Shown here piece after piece: positions 50,451 to 58,487 of a DNA stretch of 64,000 nt. The notes beneath the pieces were generated by a model, which was not told the DNA's origin, did no database searches, and worked only from the letters and a program-made list of their open reading frames with translations. Source of the stretch: an uncultured Lachnospiraceae bacterium (GTDB lineage Bacteria; Bacillota; Clostridia; Lachnospirales; Lachnospiraceae); assembly GCA_900317585.1 (NCBI GenBank), contig ONHG01000006.1:1-64000 (forward strand). The letters run 5' to 3'. Every line of letters begins with the position of its first letter. The stretch's first letter is position 1. A program made the position numbers and the translations under genes.

Positions 50451-51818
50451 ATGATTTGTTATAAATGTGGACAAGAAACCGGCTGGGAGGATAGCTGCCC
50501 TGCCTGCGGAGCCGATATGAAAATCTTCAAGAAGGTTGTGAGGATATCTAATTCATACTACAATGACGGTTTGCAGAAGGCGCAGGTAAGAAATCTCTCC
50601 GGTGCAATAATCAGTCTCAGACAGAGTCTTAAGTTTTACAAATACAATATACAGGCAAGAAATCTGCTCGGACTTGTGTATTATGAGATGGGCGAGGTTG
50701 TTGATGCCTTAAGCGAGTGGGTTATCAGTGCAAATTACCAGTCAGAGGACAATCTGGCCAAAAAATATATCGAGCAGATACACCGCAACAGAAATCAGCT
50801 TGACACTATAAATCAAACAATAAAAAAATATAATCAGGCTTTAATTTATTGCAAGCAAGACAGCAAGGATCTTGCGGTGATACAGCTTAAAAAAGTACTT
50901 TCACTTAATCCAAAGCTTGTAAAGGCTCATCAGCTTATCGCATTGCTTTATATCGAGGAGGGGTATTATGAGAAGGCAAAAAAGGCTCTCAGGGATGCAG
51001 GCAAGATTGATACAGACAATACCACCACTCTTCGCTATCTGAAAGAGGTAAATCGATGCCTCAAGGAAAAGGGTAAGGAAAAGAAAAAGAAAAATGACGA
51101 TTTAATTTCTTATCAAAGCGGAAATGAAACCATCATAATGCCTAAGAGATTCAGAGAAACTTCTATGTGGACAAATATAGTTTATCTGATTATTGGTCTT
51201 GTTGTCGGAGTGGCAGTTACCAGCTTTCTCGTTGTTCCGGGTGTGCAGAATAAGGCAAAGCAGGATGCAAAGAAGCAGCTTCTTTCGACAAGCGACCAGC
51301 TTTCCACAAACGGACAGACTATAAGCGGTCTTAATGATCAGATTAAATCACTTAAGACACAGCTTGAGGACGAGCAGCAAAAGAACAGTGGTGTGGCTGA
51401 ACAGATTGCATCATATGAATCGCTTCTGAACGCATATGGGCTTTATGCATCGGGAGATATAGTAAAGACCGGAGAGGCTCTAGAGAATATAAAGAGAGAT
51501 GACTTGAGCGATTCAGCCAAACAGATATATGATACCCTGAATGGTTCCATATCGGATTCATATAAAGAGGCATTGTATAATCAGGCATATTCAGCATACA
51601 GTAAGGGTGATTATCAGGGTGCTATTCCAACCTTCCAGAAGCTTATCGGTATGGATGAGGCATATAGAGATGGCTCGGTTGCATATTACCTGGCGCAGTC
51701 ATTCAGAAAATCAGGAGATCTGGCATCGGCAAAGCAGTATTATCAATATGTGGTTGATAATTATCCGGGTACTGAGAAAGCAAGAACATCAAAGAATTAC
51801 ATCAATCAAGAACAATAG
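50451..51818 (+). CDS. Zinc-ribbon TPR membrane protein
   Basis: A 455-residue protein. A zinc ribbon opens it (CYKCG ... CPACG, residues 3-22), then TPR helices (about 35-200), one membrane segment (about 240-265, SMWTNIVYLIIGLVVGVAV), a coiled coil (280-325) and further TPR units outside (IPTFQKLIGMDEAYRD, SAKQYYQYVVDNYPGT). Such proteins act as scaffolds at the membrane; partners are unknown. GGAGAATACAAA precedes the ATG. Confidence 0.8.
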   Translation: MICYKCGQETGWEDSCPACGADMKIFKKVVRISNSYYNDGLQKAQVRNLSGAIISLRQSLKFYKYNIQARNLLGLVYYEMGEVVDALSEWVISANYQSEDNLAKKYIEQIHRNRNQLDTINQTIKKYNQALIYCKQDSKDLAVIQLKKVLSLNPKLVKAHQLIALLYIEEGYYEKAKKALRDAGKIDTDNTTTLRYLKEVNRCLKEKGKEKKKKNDDLISYQSGNETIIMPKRFRETSMWTNIVYLIIGLVVGVAVTSFLVVPGVQNKAKQDAKKQLLSTSDQLSTNGQTISGLNDQIKSLKTQLEDEQQKNSGVAEQIASYESLLNAYGLYASGDIVKTGEALENIKRDDLSDSAKQIYDTLNGSISDSYKEALYNQAYSAYSKGDYQGAIPTFQKLIGMDEAYRDGSVAYYLAQSFRKSGDLASAKQYYQYVVDNYPGTEKARTSKNYINQEQ

Positions 51819-51842
51819 AATGAAAATTATATCAGGATTTAC

Positions 51843-51878
51843 AAAAGACATCGGCTTTATGCCGGTGTCTTTTTTTTC
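51843..51878 (+). terminator. Rho-independent terminator
   Basis: AAAGACATCGGC and GCCGGTGTCTTT form the stem around TTTAT, followed by eight T. It separates the TPR gene from the spoIIA operon. Confidence 0.9.
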
Positions 51879-51982
51879 GAATGGTTACTGTATAAATATG
51901 AATGTGTGGAAGCTATGAATTATAGTTGATATTTCATACTTGTGAAATATGCATAAATAACAATAACAGGGAGGAAATTAAA

Positions 51983-52291
51983 TTGAGCTTAAATTATTGC
52001 ATGAAGGATGACGAGGTAATCTATTTTATGCCGGAAGAGGTGGACCATCATTCTGTAAAGAATATTGCTGCAGAGCTTGATGGACTTATCGACAGTGGCA
52101 TTGCCAGAAAAATAGTATTTGACATGACAAATACAAGTTTTATGGACAGCTCGGGTATAGGCGTGATAATTGGCAGAGCAAAAAAACTTAAATATTTCAA
52201 TGACAGCAGTGTGGCAGTGCGCAATACATCAGACAGGGTAAACATGATACTTAAATGTGCAGGGATATATAGAATAGTTACAAAACAATAA
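51983..52291 (+). CDS. spoIIAA: Anti-sigma-F factor antagonist (STAS protein)
   Basis: A 102-residue STAS-domain protein with the phosphorylation loop NTSFMDSSGIGVIIGRAK, where Ser56/57 is the site phosphorylated by SpoIIAB. It frees sigma-F in the forespore when unphosphorylated. The start is TTG 51983 with GGGAGGAAA upstream; the frame is open earlier, without an RBS. It begins the three-gene spoIIA operon. Confidence 0.93.
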   Translation: MSLNYCMKDDEVIYFMPEEVDHHSVKNIAAELDGLIDSGIARKIVFDMTNTSFMDSSGIGVIIGRAKKLKYFNDSSVAVRNTSDRVNMILKCAGIYRIVTKQ

Positions 52292-52323
52292 TAGTAAATA
52301 GAAAAGTCAAGAAAGGAAGCATA

Positions 52324-52866
52324 ATGAAAAATAATATTATAAATCATATATCGCTCAGTTTTGATGCCATTTCCGAAAATGAGGCATTTGCGAGAATGAC
52401 AGTAGCATTTTTTATGGCACAATTAAATCCGACGATAGACCAGGTGGAAGATGTGAAGACGGCAGTGTCAGAGGCTGTGACGAATGCGATTATTCATGGC
52501 TATGAGGTGTTTGAAGATGAGGATGCTATACAGCACGAATTATGTACTCATGAGTGTATAGATAAGTCCCAAAATCATGAAATACATGAAACAGAAACAA
52601 ATATGAAAAACAGTATAAATAACAGTACAAAAAAGCAGGTACATATGAAATGCAAATATCATGGGAGAGAGTTATATGTGGAAATATCGGATGACGGAGT
52701 AGGCATAAAGGATGTAGCCAAAGCAATGGAACCGTTATACACATCCAAGCCACAGCTTGAAAGGTCGGGTATGGGCTTCTCATTTATGGAAGCATTCATG
52801 GACGAGCTTACGGTCACATCGGAACCGGGACACGGAACAACAGTAAAGATGAAAAAAGTTCTATGA
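52324..52866 (+). CDS. spoIIAB: Anti-sigma-F factor / kinase with an insert
   Basis: A 180-residue GHKL kinase: N-box SEAVTNAIIHGYE, G1 box SDDGVGIKD, PLYTSKPQLERSGMGF and GHGTTVKMKK. Canonical SpoIIAB is about 146 residues. The excess is a hydrophilic, His/Glu/Asn-rich segment (about residues 62-105) between the N-box helix and the strand before G1. It phosphorylates SpoIIAA and holds sigma-F. ATG 52324 follows GAAAGGAAG; sigF starts inside its end. Confidence 0.93.
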   Translation: MKNNIINHISLSFDAISENEAFARMTVAFFMAQLNPTIDQVEDVKTAVSEAVTNAIIHGYEVFEDEDAIQHELCTHECIDKSQNHEIHETETNMKNSINNSTKKQVHMKCKYHGRELYVEISDDGVGIKDVAKAMEPLYTSKPQLERSGMGFSFMEAFMDELTVTSEPGHGTTVKMKKVL

Positions 52867-53537
52867 GCAGTGATAAAAACAGCAGACTTGTCACGGAAAA
52901 TATAAACCTGATTTATTTAGTCATGAAACGATTCAGAAATAGAGGCATAGAACAGGATGATTTATTTCAGATAGGAGCAGTGGGGCTGATAAAGGCAGCG
53001 CAGAGATTTGATGAAAGCAGGGGCTTTGCCTTCTCTACATACGCAGTACCATTGATAATAGGGGAAATACAGCGATTTCTTCGTGATGACGGAATGGTAC
53101 ATATCAGCAGAAAAATACAGGATGATGCCAGAAAAATTGCAATTATCAGAGAAAAATACAAAATGAGCGAAAACAGTGAAATATCACTTGAAGAACTGGA
53201 AAATATTTCCGGCATGTCGAAACAGGATATAATAATTGCCATGGAAGCCGACAAAAATGCTGCATCGATAGAGAATGAAAATGTTCTTGATTTTCTGGAT
53301 AACAAAATGAGTACAGAGACAGCGGATAAGTCATCAGAGACAGACAAAGTGATAAATCATATCGCAATGAAGCAGGCGTTTGATTCACTTGATGAGAGCG
53401 AGCGCAGACTGATTAAGCTTCGCTATATGCAGGATAAGACACAGAAGCAGGTGGCAGATGTGCTTGGACGCAACCAGGTGGCCATATCACGAATGGAGAA
53501 GAATACGTTGGCGAAGCTTCGCAGGGCGATGATGTGA
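52863..53537 (+). CDS. sigF: RNA polymerase sigma-F (early forespore)
   Basis: A 224-residue sigma-70-type factor: region 2 (EQDDLFQIGAVGLIKAAQRFDESRGFAFSTYAVP, seen as LFQIGAVGLIKA and FAFSTYAVP), HISRKIQ region 3 and region 4 RYMQDKTQKQVADVLGRNQVAISRME. The SpoIIAA/SpoIIAB neighbours identify it as sigma-F. The start ATG 52863 overlaps the spoIIAB stop by 4 nt. Its TGA is part of a 62-bp repeat that recurs downstream; spoVA genes, often next in Clostridia, are absent. Confidence 0.95.
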   Translation: MSSDKNSRLVTENINLIYLVMKRFRNRGIEQDDLFQIGAVGLIKAAQRFDESRGFAFSTYAVPLIIGEIQRFLRDDGMVHISRKIQDDARKIAIIREKYKMSENSEISLEELENISGMSKQDIIIAMEADKNAASIENENVLDFLDNKMSTETADKSSETDKVINHIAMKQAFDSLDESERRLIKLRYMQDKTQKQVADVLGRNQVAISRMEKNTLAKLRRAMM

Positions 53538-53596
53538 GTGGGAAGCGTCGTAGGTTTTGAGCTTCCCACATAAAGGCTGAGAGGATGCCGGGGTGG
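53535..53596 (+). repeat. 62-bp direct repeat, copy 1
   Basis: Identical over 62 bp to 53762-53823. It begins at the sigF stop codon and contains a hairpin GTGGGAAGC ... GCTTCCCAC. The two copies bracket the body of palindrome C. Confidence 0.95.
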
Positions 53597-53773
53597 CATG
53601 TAGTATATTCTTCAGGAAATTATGAAGGCAGCCCCGAGCCCATGTACGGATAGATTGAGGATATGCCGGGGCTTTTTTTGTTATTAGGGAATATGGAACC
53701 TCGTGGCAGTTCATAATTTTCTTCAGAACACACTGCATGCCCTGCGGCGAATTTAGTGTGTTGAGTGGGAAGC
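53561..53773 (+). repeat. Palindromic element, family 2 copy C
   Basis: A 213-bp segment with ends GCTTCCCAC and GTGGGAAGC. Inside the ends, the two halves are imperfect inverted repeats: GCATGTAGTATATTCTTC / GAAGAACACACTGCATGC-like blocks and GAAATTATGAA / TTCATAATTTT. A second copy, inverted, lies at 59939-60149. A terminator is placed in the middle. Confidence 0.8.
53630..53679 (+). terminator. Terminator of the spoIIA operon inside element C
   Basis: AGCCCCG (53630-53636) pairs with CGGGGCT (53667-53673) and is followed by TTTTTTT. It would serve sigF, so the element supplies the operon's transcription end. Confidence 0.7.
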
Positions 53774-53823
53774 GTCGTAGGTTTTGAGCTTCCCACATAA
53801 AGGCTGAGAGGATGCCGGGGTGG
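53762..53823 (+). repeat. 62-bp direct repeat, copy 2
   Basis: Identical to 53535-53596; it leads straight into palindrome B. Confidence 0.95.
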
Positions 53824-54049
53824 AGGCAGGCGGTACTGTAGGGCGGGCGAATAGCGCAGCTGTTTAGTGTCTGTAGAATTATGCTGTAAAGCACAGAAAT
53901 GCCGAGGCATGGACGCCGAGGCAAGGAGAAATCGAGCCATGGATGGCGAGTTTCGACGGTTTCGTCGAGCATAGAAAACCCGGGGCATAATTCGTACAGA
54001 CACTCGACAGCGAAGCGTAGCCCGCACGACAGCACCGCCTGCCTCCACC
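53819..54049 (-). repeat. Large structured palindrome, family 1 copy B
   Basis: Arms 53819-53884 and 53985-54049 are complementary, starting GGTGGAGGCAGGCGGT / ACCGCCTGCCTCCACC and ending in AGTGTCTGTA / TACAGACACT and GAATTATGC / GCATAATTC. Read on the minus strand, the core matches copy A (27163-27303) at roughly 110 of about 140 positions by hand alignment, with the word GACGAAACCGTCGAAAC unchanged. The outer arms share no sequence with those of copy A. Confidence 0.85.
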
Positions 54050-54098
54050 ACCGGCTTATGCCACGTATTATTGAAACTATTGAAATTATTGGAAACTA

Positions 54099-54347
54099 TT
54101 GAAAAAAAGAAAAGTACTTGCACCCAAATTCAAAAGAATATTACAATGGTATGAGGCAAAGGAGCTGATAGATAAGCATGATATTGACGTGGCAAAATCG
54201 CTCTTTATAGGAAATGATTCGACTACCGATATCAAGGGTGCAAAGGAATGCCGGATGGACGCATTTTATGTGAAATCAAATATATCGCCAAAGGATGATA
54301 TGGCTCATGACGCAGACTATGTTATAGATAATTTTACCAACTGGTAA
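54099..54347 (+). pseudogene. HAD hydrolase remnant, C-terminal part
   Basis: The 82-codon frame reads WYEAKELIDKHDIDVAKSLFIGNDSTTDIKGAKECRMDAFYV in pieces: SLFIGND-x-x-x-DIKGAK is the HAD motif IV (Asp pair), followed by ADYVIDNF. The N-terminal two thirds, with the nucleophile Asp, are missing. It begins next to palindrome B and short TATTGAAA repeats, with no convincing RBS, so it appears truncated rather than a small gene. Confidence 0.7.
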
Positions 54348-54495
54348 TGCATTATTGTTTATAAAAATGTGAATACTACATAAAAAACATATATAAATTA
54401 AAAACTTTTTATAAACAGTTGCAAATAAAATATAATGGTGTAAAATGAACTAGATTTGAATTAGTTTATTTTTTAACAAAGTAGAGGTGATAAGA

Positions 54496-55845
54496 ATGTC
54501 AAACACATTATTAATGTTGTGTATCCCATTTGCGGGCTTATTACTGTGCATAGCAGTTATGCCGCTTGTGAAGCCTGAATGGTGGGAGAAGCATCAAGCT
54601 CATGCAGTTATCTTATGGTCACTGCTTTTTGCCATTCCGTTCGCGCTGTTCTATGGAGCACCAAAAGCCGCAGAGACGGTACTGGAGTGTCTGATAGGCG
54701 ACTATCTGACCTTTATCGTGCTGCTCTTTGGACTGTTCTGCGTAGCCGGAAATATCAAGCTGGAGGGAAGTCTGGTCGGCAATCCAAAGGTAAACGTTAT
54801 CATGCTTGCCGTTGGAACACTTTTTTCAAGCTGTATAGGAACTACCGGAGCCAGTATGCTCTTTGTCAGACCAATCATCCAGATGAACTCATGGAGAAAG
54901 AACAAGCGTCATATCATGGTATTTTTCATTTTCCTTGTGTCAAATATCGGAGGCTGCCTTACACCTATCGGTGACCCTCCACTGCTCATGGGATTTTCAA
55001 GAGGAGTATCATTTTTCTGGAGCATGAGACTGTTTCCGGTTCTGGTAATAAATATGATATTACTTTTGGGCATATTTTATCATTTGGACAAGAAGGCATA
55101 TCAGAAGGATATCACTAAGGGACTTATGCCTGAGGTTAAGGAGAATGAGCCTTTAATTAGAATAAAGGGTGCTCACAACTTTTTATATATAGTAATGATT
55201 GTCATAGCCGTTATACTAAGCGGTGTGCTTCCTAAGCTTTCTGCATTCCAGAACGCTGCAGGAGAGGTTATCGGTATTCCGATATTCAGGGAGGTTACAC
55301 TCACTGTGCCTGCAATCATTGAGATTGCAATTATTCTGCTTGCAGCCTTACTTTCCTTCAAGACAACACCGAAGGAGGTTCGTGTGCAGAACCATTTCAC
55401 ATGGGGAGCAATTCAGGAGGTTGCGGTGCTTTTCATCGGAATCTTCATCACCATGCAGCCGGCTCTTATGGTATTAAAGAGCGTCGGTTCAGGTCTTGGA
55501 ATCACGGAGCCGTTTGAGATGTTCTGGGCAACAGGAGCACTTTCAAGCTTCCTCGACAATACACCGACATATCTGGTTTTCCTTACTACAGCGGGAGCCA
55601 TGCACTTTACTACAGGTGTCGCAACCACACTGGGAGTGGTGCCGGTCAAGATGCTTATGGCAATTTCGTGTGGCGCTGTATTTATGGGAGCCAACACATA
55701 TATTGGAAATGCACCGAACTTTATGGTCAAGTCATTATCAGACGAAAACGGTATCAACATGCCATCGTTCTTCGGTTACATGTGGTGGTCAGTGCGTTAT
55801 CTGTTCCCTGTTTTCATCATAGATATGATCATATTCTTTTTATAG
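54496..55845 (+). CDS. NhaD-like sodium/proton antiporter
   Basis: A 449-residue membrane protein of the ion-transporter (IT) superfamily with about 12 helices. Visible signatures: SSCIGTTGASMLFVRPII, NIGGCLTPIGDPPLLMGF and FLDNTPTYLVF with GANTYIGNAPNFMVK, which are the paired half-motifs of NhaD/ArsB-type carriers. It should exchange Na+ for H+. ATG 54496 follows GAGGTGATA; the AGGAGG of the next gene begins 2 nt after its stop. Confidence 0.88.
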   Translation: MSNTLLMLCIPFAGLLLCIAVMPLVKPEWWEKHQAHAVILWSLLFAIPFALFYGAPKAAETVLECLIGDYLTFIVLLFGLFCVAGNIKLEGSLVGNPKVNVIMLAVGTLFSSCIGTTGASMLFVRPIIQMNSWRKNKRHIMVFFIFLVSNIGGCLTPIGDPPLLMGFSRGVSFFWSMRLFPVLVINMILLLGIFYHLDKKAYQKDITKGLMPEVKENEPLIRIKGAHNFLYIVMIVIAVILSGVLPKLSAFQNAAGEVIGIPIFREVTLTVPAIIEIAIILLAALLSFKTTPKEVRVQNHFTWGAIQEVAVLFIGIFITMQPALMVLKSVGSGLGITEPFEMFWATGALSSFLDNTPTYLVFLTTAGAMHFTTGVATTLGVVPVKMLMAISCGAVFMGANTYIGNAPNFMVKSLSDENGINMPSFFGYMWWSVRYLFPVFIIDMIIFFL

Positions 55846-55857
55846 GAGGGATGAATT

Positions 55858-56853
55858 ATGGAATTTTATGACGAGAAAATTAAAGCTCTTGCCATCGAAA
55901 TCTATGAGCTTGATGCCGAAGTATACAACAAATTAGGCTCATCCCTCGGCAGGGTATTTGGTGGCGAGAAGGATATATGTATCCGCAACATCATGGAGGA
56001 TCTGCACTCAAGGCAGAACAGCTCAAGAATCCGAAGCGAGCTTGCCCTGATAAGCAACATGGCAAGAACAATACCTGATCACGATACAAGGCATGATATC
56101 ATGGTCAGATACAACAACATAGTAGAGGAGATAGCGGAGCTCCCGACAGGCTTTGCTGACGGAGATATCCTCGATCCAAAGATAGCGGATTTAAATACCG
56201 TAAACCTGAAGGATCGTTTCAAGACGGGCGATCATCTGATTATCTGTATAGGACGTTCCTGCGGATGTGGTGGAAATGAGATTGGATTTGCACTTGCAGA
56301 CAAGCTTCGTATGAATTTCTATGATGTGTCTGTCATGAATGAGGTGTTCAGACAGAAGGATGGAGAGGAAGCTGCCCAGGCTACAGCTACCTTCCAGAAA
56401 AAAGAGCGAATGGGAATCAAAAAGCGCATAAAAGCTTTTAAGAGATACCACGGACTTTCATCAGAGGATGTGCTTTTCTTTGATACGAGCAAGTTCCTTG
56501 TAGAGAAGGCAAAGCAGGAGGACTTCATTGTCATGGGACGTTTCGCGGATGCGATTCTGACAAACAATCATATTCCTCACATCAGTATCTTTATCACAGC
56601 ACCGGAGAAGAGACGAGTACAGCGTTTCCTTGAGATAAACAAGAATGTGACTCCGAATCAGGCAAAGAAGTGGATAGAGTCTGAGGATAAGAGACATCTG
56701 AAGACCTACAAATTCTATACCGGCAGAAAGTGGAGCAAGGCAAGTAACTATGATATCTGTATCAACAGTGCCAGCTACGGTATCAAGGGCTCAATAGAGC
56801 TTATCATCCGTATGCTCCAGCTCGATGACCGTGTGAATCAGCTGATGGAGTAG
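55858..56853 (+). CDS. Cytidylate-kinase-like protein
   Basis: A 331-residue protein. Residues 122-331 match the cytidylate kinase-like family: IICIGRSCGCGGNEIGFALADKL (a P-loop variant, key GRSCGCGG), then IVMGRFADAIL and FITAPEKRRVQRF. About 120 residues of helical, unrecognised sequence precede it. The family binds nucleotides, but the Cys-rich P-loop departs from true Cmk (GPAGSGKS). It is 12 nt after the antiporter gene and followed by a terminator, so the two form an operon of unknown purpose. Confidence 0.8.
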   Translation: MEFYDEKIKALAIEIYELDAEVYNKLGSSLGRVFGGEKDICIRNIMEDLHSRQNSSRIRSELALISNMARTIPDHDTRHDIMVRYNNIVEEIAELPTGFADGDILDPKIADLNTVNLKDRFKTGDHLIICIGRSCGCGGNEIGFALADKLRMNFYDVSVMNEVFRQKDGEEAAQATATFQKKERMGIKKRIKAFKRYHGLSSEDVLFFDTSKFLVEKAKQEDFIVMGRFADAILTNNHIPHISIFITAPEKRRVQRFLEINKNVTPNQAKKWIESEDKRHLKTYKFYTGRKWSKASNYDICINSASYGIKGSIELIIRMLQLDDRVNQLME

Positions 56854-56859
56854 TTTTTT

Positions 56860-56896
56860 AAAGCGTGTTTTATTGACGTAAAACACGCTTTTTTGA
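56860..56896 (+). terminator. Rho-independent terminator
   Basis: AAAGCGTGTTTTA pairs with TAAAACACGCTTT, then TTTT. It ends the antiporter/kinase-like operon. Confidence 0.92.
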
Positions 56897-56978
56897 TATA
56901 TTTGACATTTTAAAAATTCCTCTTACAAAATTCGTGAAAAAGTGATAAAATGATAACGTATAACGAAAGAGGTGTGAT

Positions 56979-57473
56979 ATGTTCGAAATAGGTGATTACG
57001 TATTAAATGCTACAAATGGTATTTGCAAAATAAGCGAAATCGTGGAGTTAGACATGTCAGGAGACAAGCAGCTCAAGTCATATTTTTTGCTTCGTCCTAT
57101 TGAGGAGGAGAATGACAGAGTGTATATTCCTGTTGACAATGCCGATAAGAGGATACGTAAGGTAATAACAAAGGGTGAGGCACAGGCAGTGCTGGATAGG
57201 ATTCCTGAGATAGAGGCACTCGTGGTAGACAAAGAGAAGGAGCGCGAAACACGCTACAAGGAGGCAGTCAGAAGTTGTGAGCCGGATAATGTAGTCAGTC
57301 TCATAAAGTGTTTACATATCAGAAGCGAGCAGCGTGCCCGGGCTGGCAAGAAGGCTACAGCCGTCGATGAGCGCTATGGCAAGATGGCAGAGCACAATCT
57401 CAATGCAGAGCTTTCTTTTGTTTTGAAAAAAGACAAGCAGGAGATTAAAGAATTAATTAATAAAATGCTCTAA
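56979..57473 (+). CDS. CarD/CdnL-family transcription regulator
   Basis: A 164-residue protein. The start MFEIGDYVLNATNGICKISEI is the CarD/TRCF Tudor-like RNA-polymerase-binding domain; the rest is helical and charged (LIKCLHIRSEQRARAGKKATAVDERYGKM in pieces), as in CarD proteins that bind RNAP beta and stabilise open complexes. GAGGTGTGAT lies before ATG 56979. Monocistronic between terminators. Confidence 0.88.
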   Translation: MFEIGDYVLNATNGICKISEIVELDMSGDKQLKSYFLLRPIEEENDRVYIPVDNADKRIRKVITKGEAQAVLDRIPEIEALVVDKEKERETRYKEAVRSCEPDNVVSLIKCLHIRSEQRARAGKKATAVDERYGKMAEHNLNAELSFVLKKDKQEIKELINKML

Positions 57474-57564
57474 AAAATAGTACAAAAGTCATAAAAAGAC
57501 TTGCTTTATCTTCTATTATGATGTAAGATGATACTGAAGTACTAAGCAGGGAGTATTTTTTATA

Positions 57565-57603
57565 AGGGCAGAATCAATTCAGGTGTTCTGCCCTGTTCTT
57601 TTT
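57565..57603 (+). terminator. Rho-independent terminator after the CarD gene
   Basis: AGGGCAGAA and TTCTGCCCT pair around a 12-nt loop, followed by GTTCTTTTT. The rest of the 303-bp gap to 57776 is AT-rich leader sequence of pssA with no other gene. Confidence 0.8.
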
Positions 57604-57776
57604 GCTGAAAAAAGGATATATTAAGAAAAGTTTAAACAAATAATTAATGAGTTTACGTTGGAAATATGATATTATATATCAGGTAAAGGCGTATAATATT
57701 ATCGTTTAATGGTAAATGAGAAAACTTATCATGTTTTATCTGATAGAAACAAAAGAATTAAAGTAAGGGAATCAAT

Positions 57777-58487
57777 ATGGATAATATGAATAATATGAAT
57801 ATTAATTCTGCAATAGCAGATACTATGGATATAGGAAATACAAACACAGAAAAAAAGACAGGGCTCATAGGCTTTTATAATTATACGGTAGTGCTTACAT
57901 ACATAGGCATGTGGATAGGCTTCCTTGGAGTGATGCTTGCCATAAAGGATAGGTATGTGGGCTCATTAATCTGCCTTATGCTCGCCGGTGTCTGCGATAT
58001 GTTTGACGGCACCATTGCATCCACAAAGAAGGATCGTACCAGGGACGAGCGCACATTTGGCATACAGATAGATTCATTAAGTGATATCATATGTTTCGGT
58101 GTGCTTCCGGCAGTGTGGGTATTTTGCGTGACACCAAAGATATCAGTTGCATTTGTCGCCATATTTGTATTCATGCTTTGCGGGCTTATCCGTCTGGCAT
58201 ACTTTAATGTGGATGAGGCTAACAGACAGGCAGCCACAGCAGAGCGCAGACAGTACTATCTGGGGCTTCCAATCACCTCCAGTGCTCTTGCTATCCCGGC
58301 GGTATATCTGATTGGCGAGTTCACTGCTATACATATAGAGACAATCGCAGCACTTGCCCTTTTAGTCATAGGCATATGCTACGTGCTCCCGGTAAAGCTC
58401 AAAAAACCATCTCTTTTTGGCGAGGTTCTGCTTGTAGGTATAGGAGCAGTTGAGTTTTGTATTCTCATTGCGGAGGTTCTTATTTAA
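57777..58487 (+). CDS. pssA: CDP-diacylglycerol-serine O-phosphatidyltransferase
   Basis: A 236-residue membrane enzyme of the CDP-alcohol phosphatidyltransferase family. The catalytic motif reads DGTIASTKKDRTRDERTFG then IQIDSLSD, so the usual DG-x2-AR-x8-G-x3-D-x3-D has Ser for Arg and a longer spacer. Six or more membrane helices follow. It makes phosphatidylserine, which Psd, encoded next, turns into phosphatidylethanolamine. An Asn/Met-rich 25-residue start is unusual. AAGGGAATCA precedes the ATG. Confidence 0.88.
   Translation: MDNMNNMNINSAIADTMDIGNTNTEKKTGLIGFYNYTVVLTYIGMWIGFLGVMLAIKDRYVGSLICLMLAGVCDMFDGTIASTKKDRTRDERTFGIQIDSLSDIICFGVLPAVWVFCVTPKISVAFVAIFVFMLCGLIRLAYFNVDEANRQAATAERRQYYLGLPITSSALAIPAVYLIGEFTAIHIETIAALALLVIGICYVLPVKLKKPSLFGEVLLVGIGAVEFCILIAEVLI

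Noticed and set aside
53535..53823. CRISPR or integron-like array
   Set aside because: Only two copies of a 62-bp repeat with a palindromic element between; no cas or integrase genes.
53487..54123. Minus-strand frames of 167 and 182 codons over the repeats after sigF
   Set aside because: They span elements B and C and part of sigF; the translations reflect repeated DNA, with no start signal.
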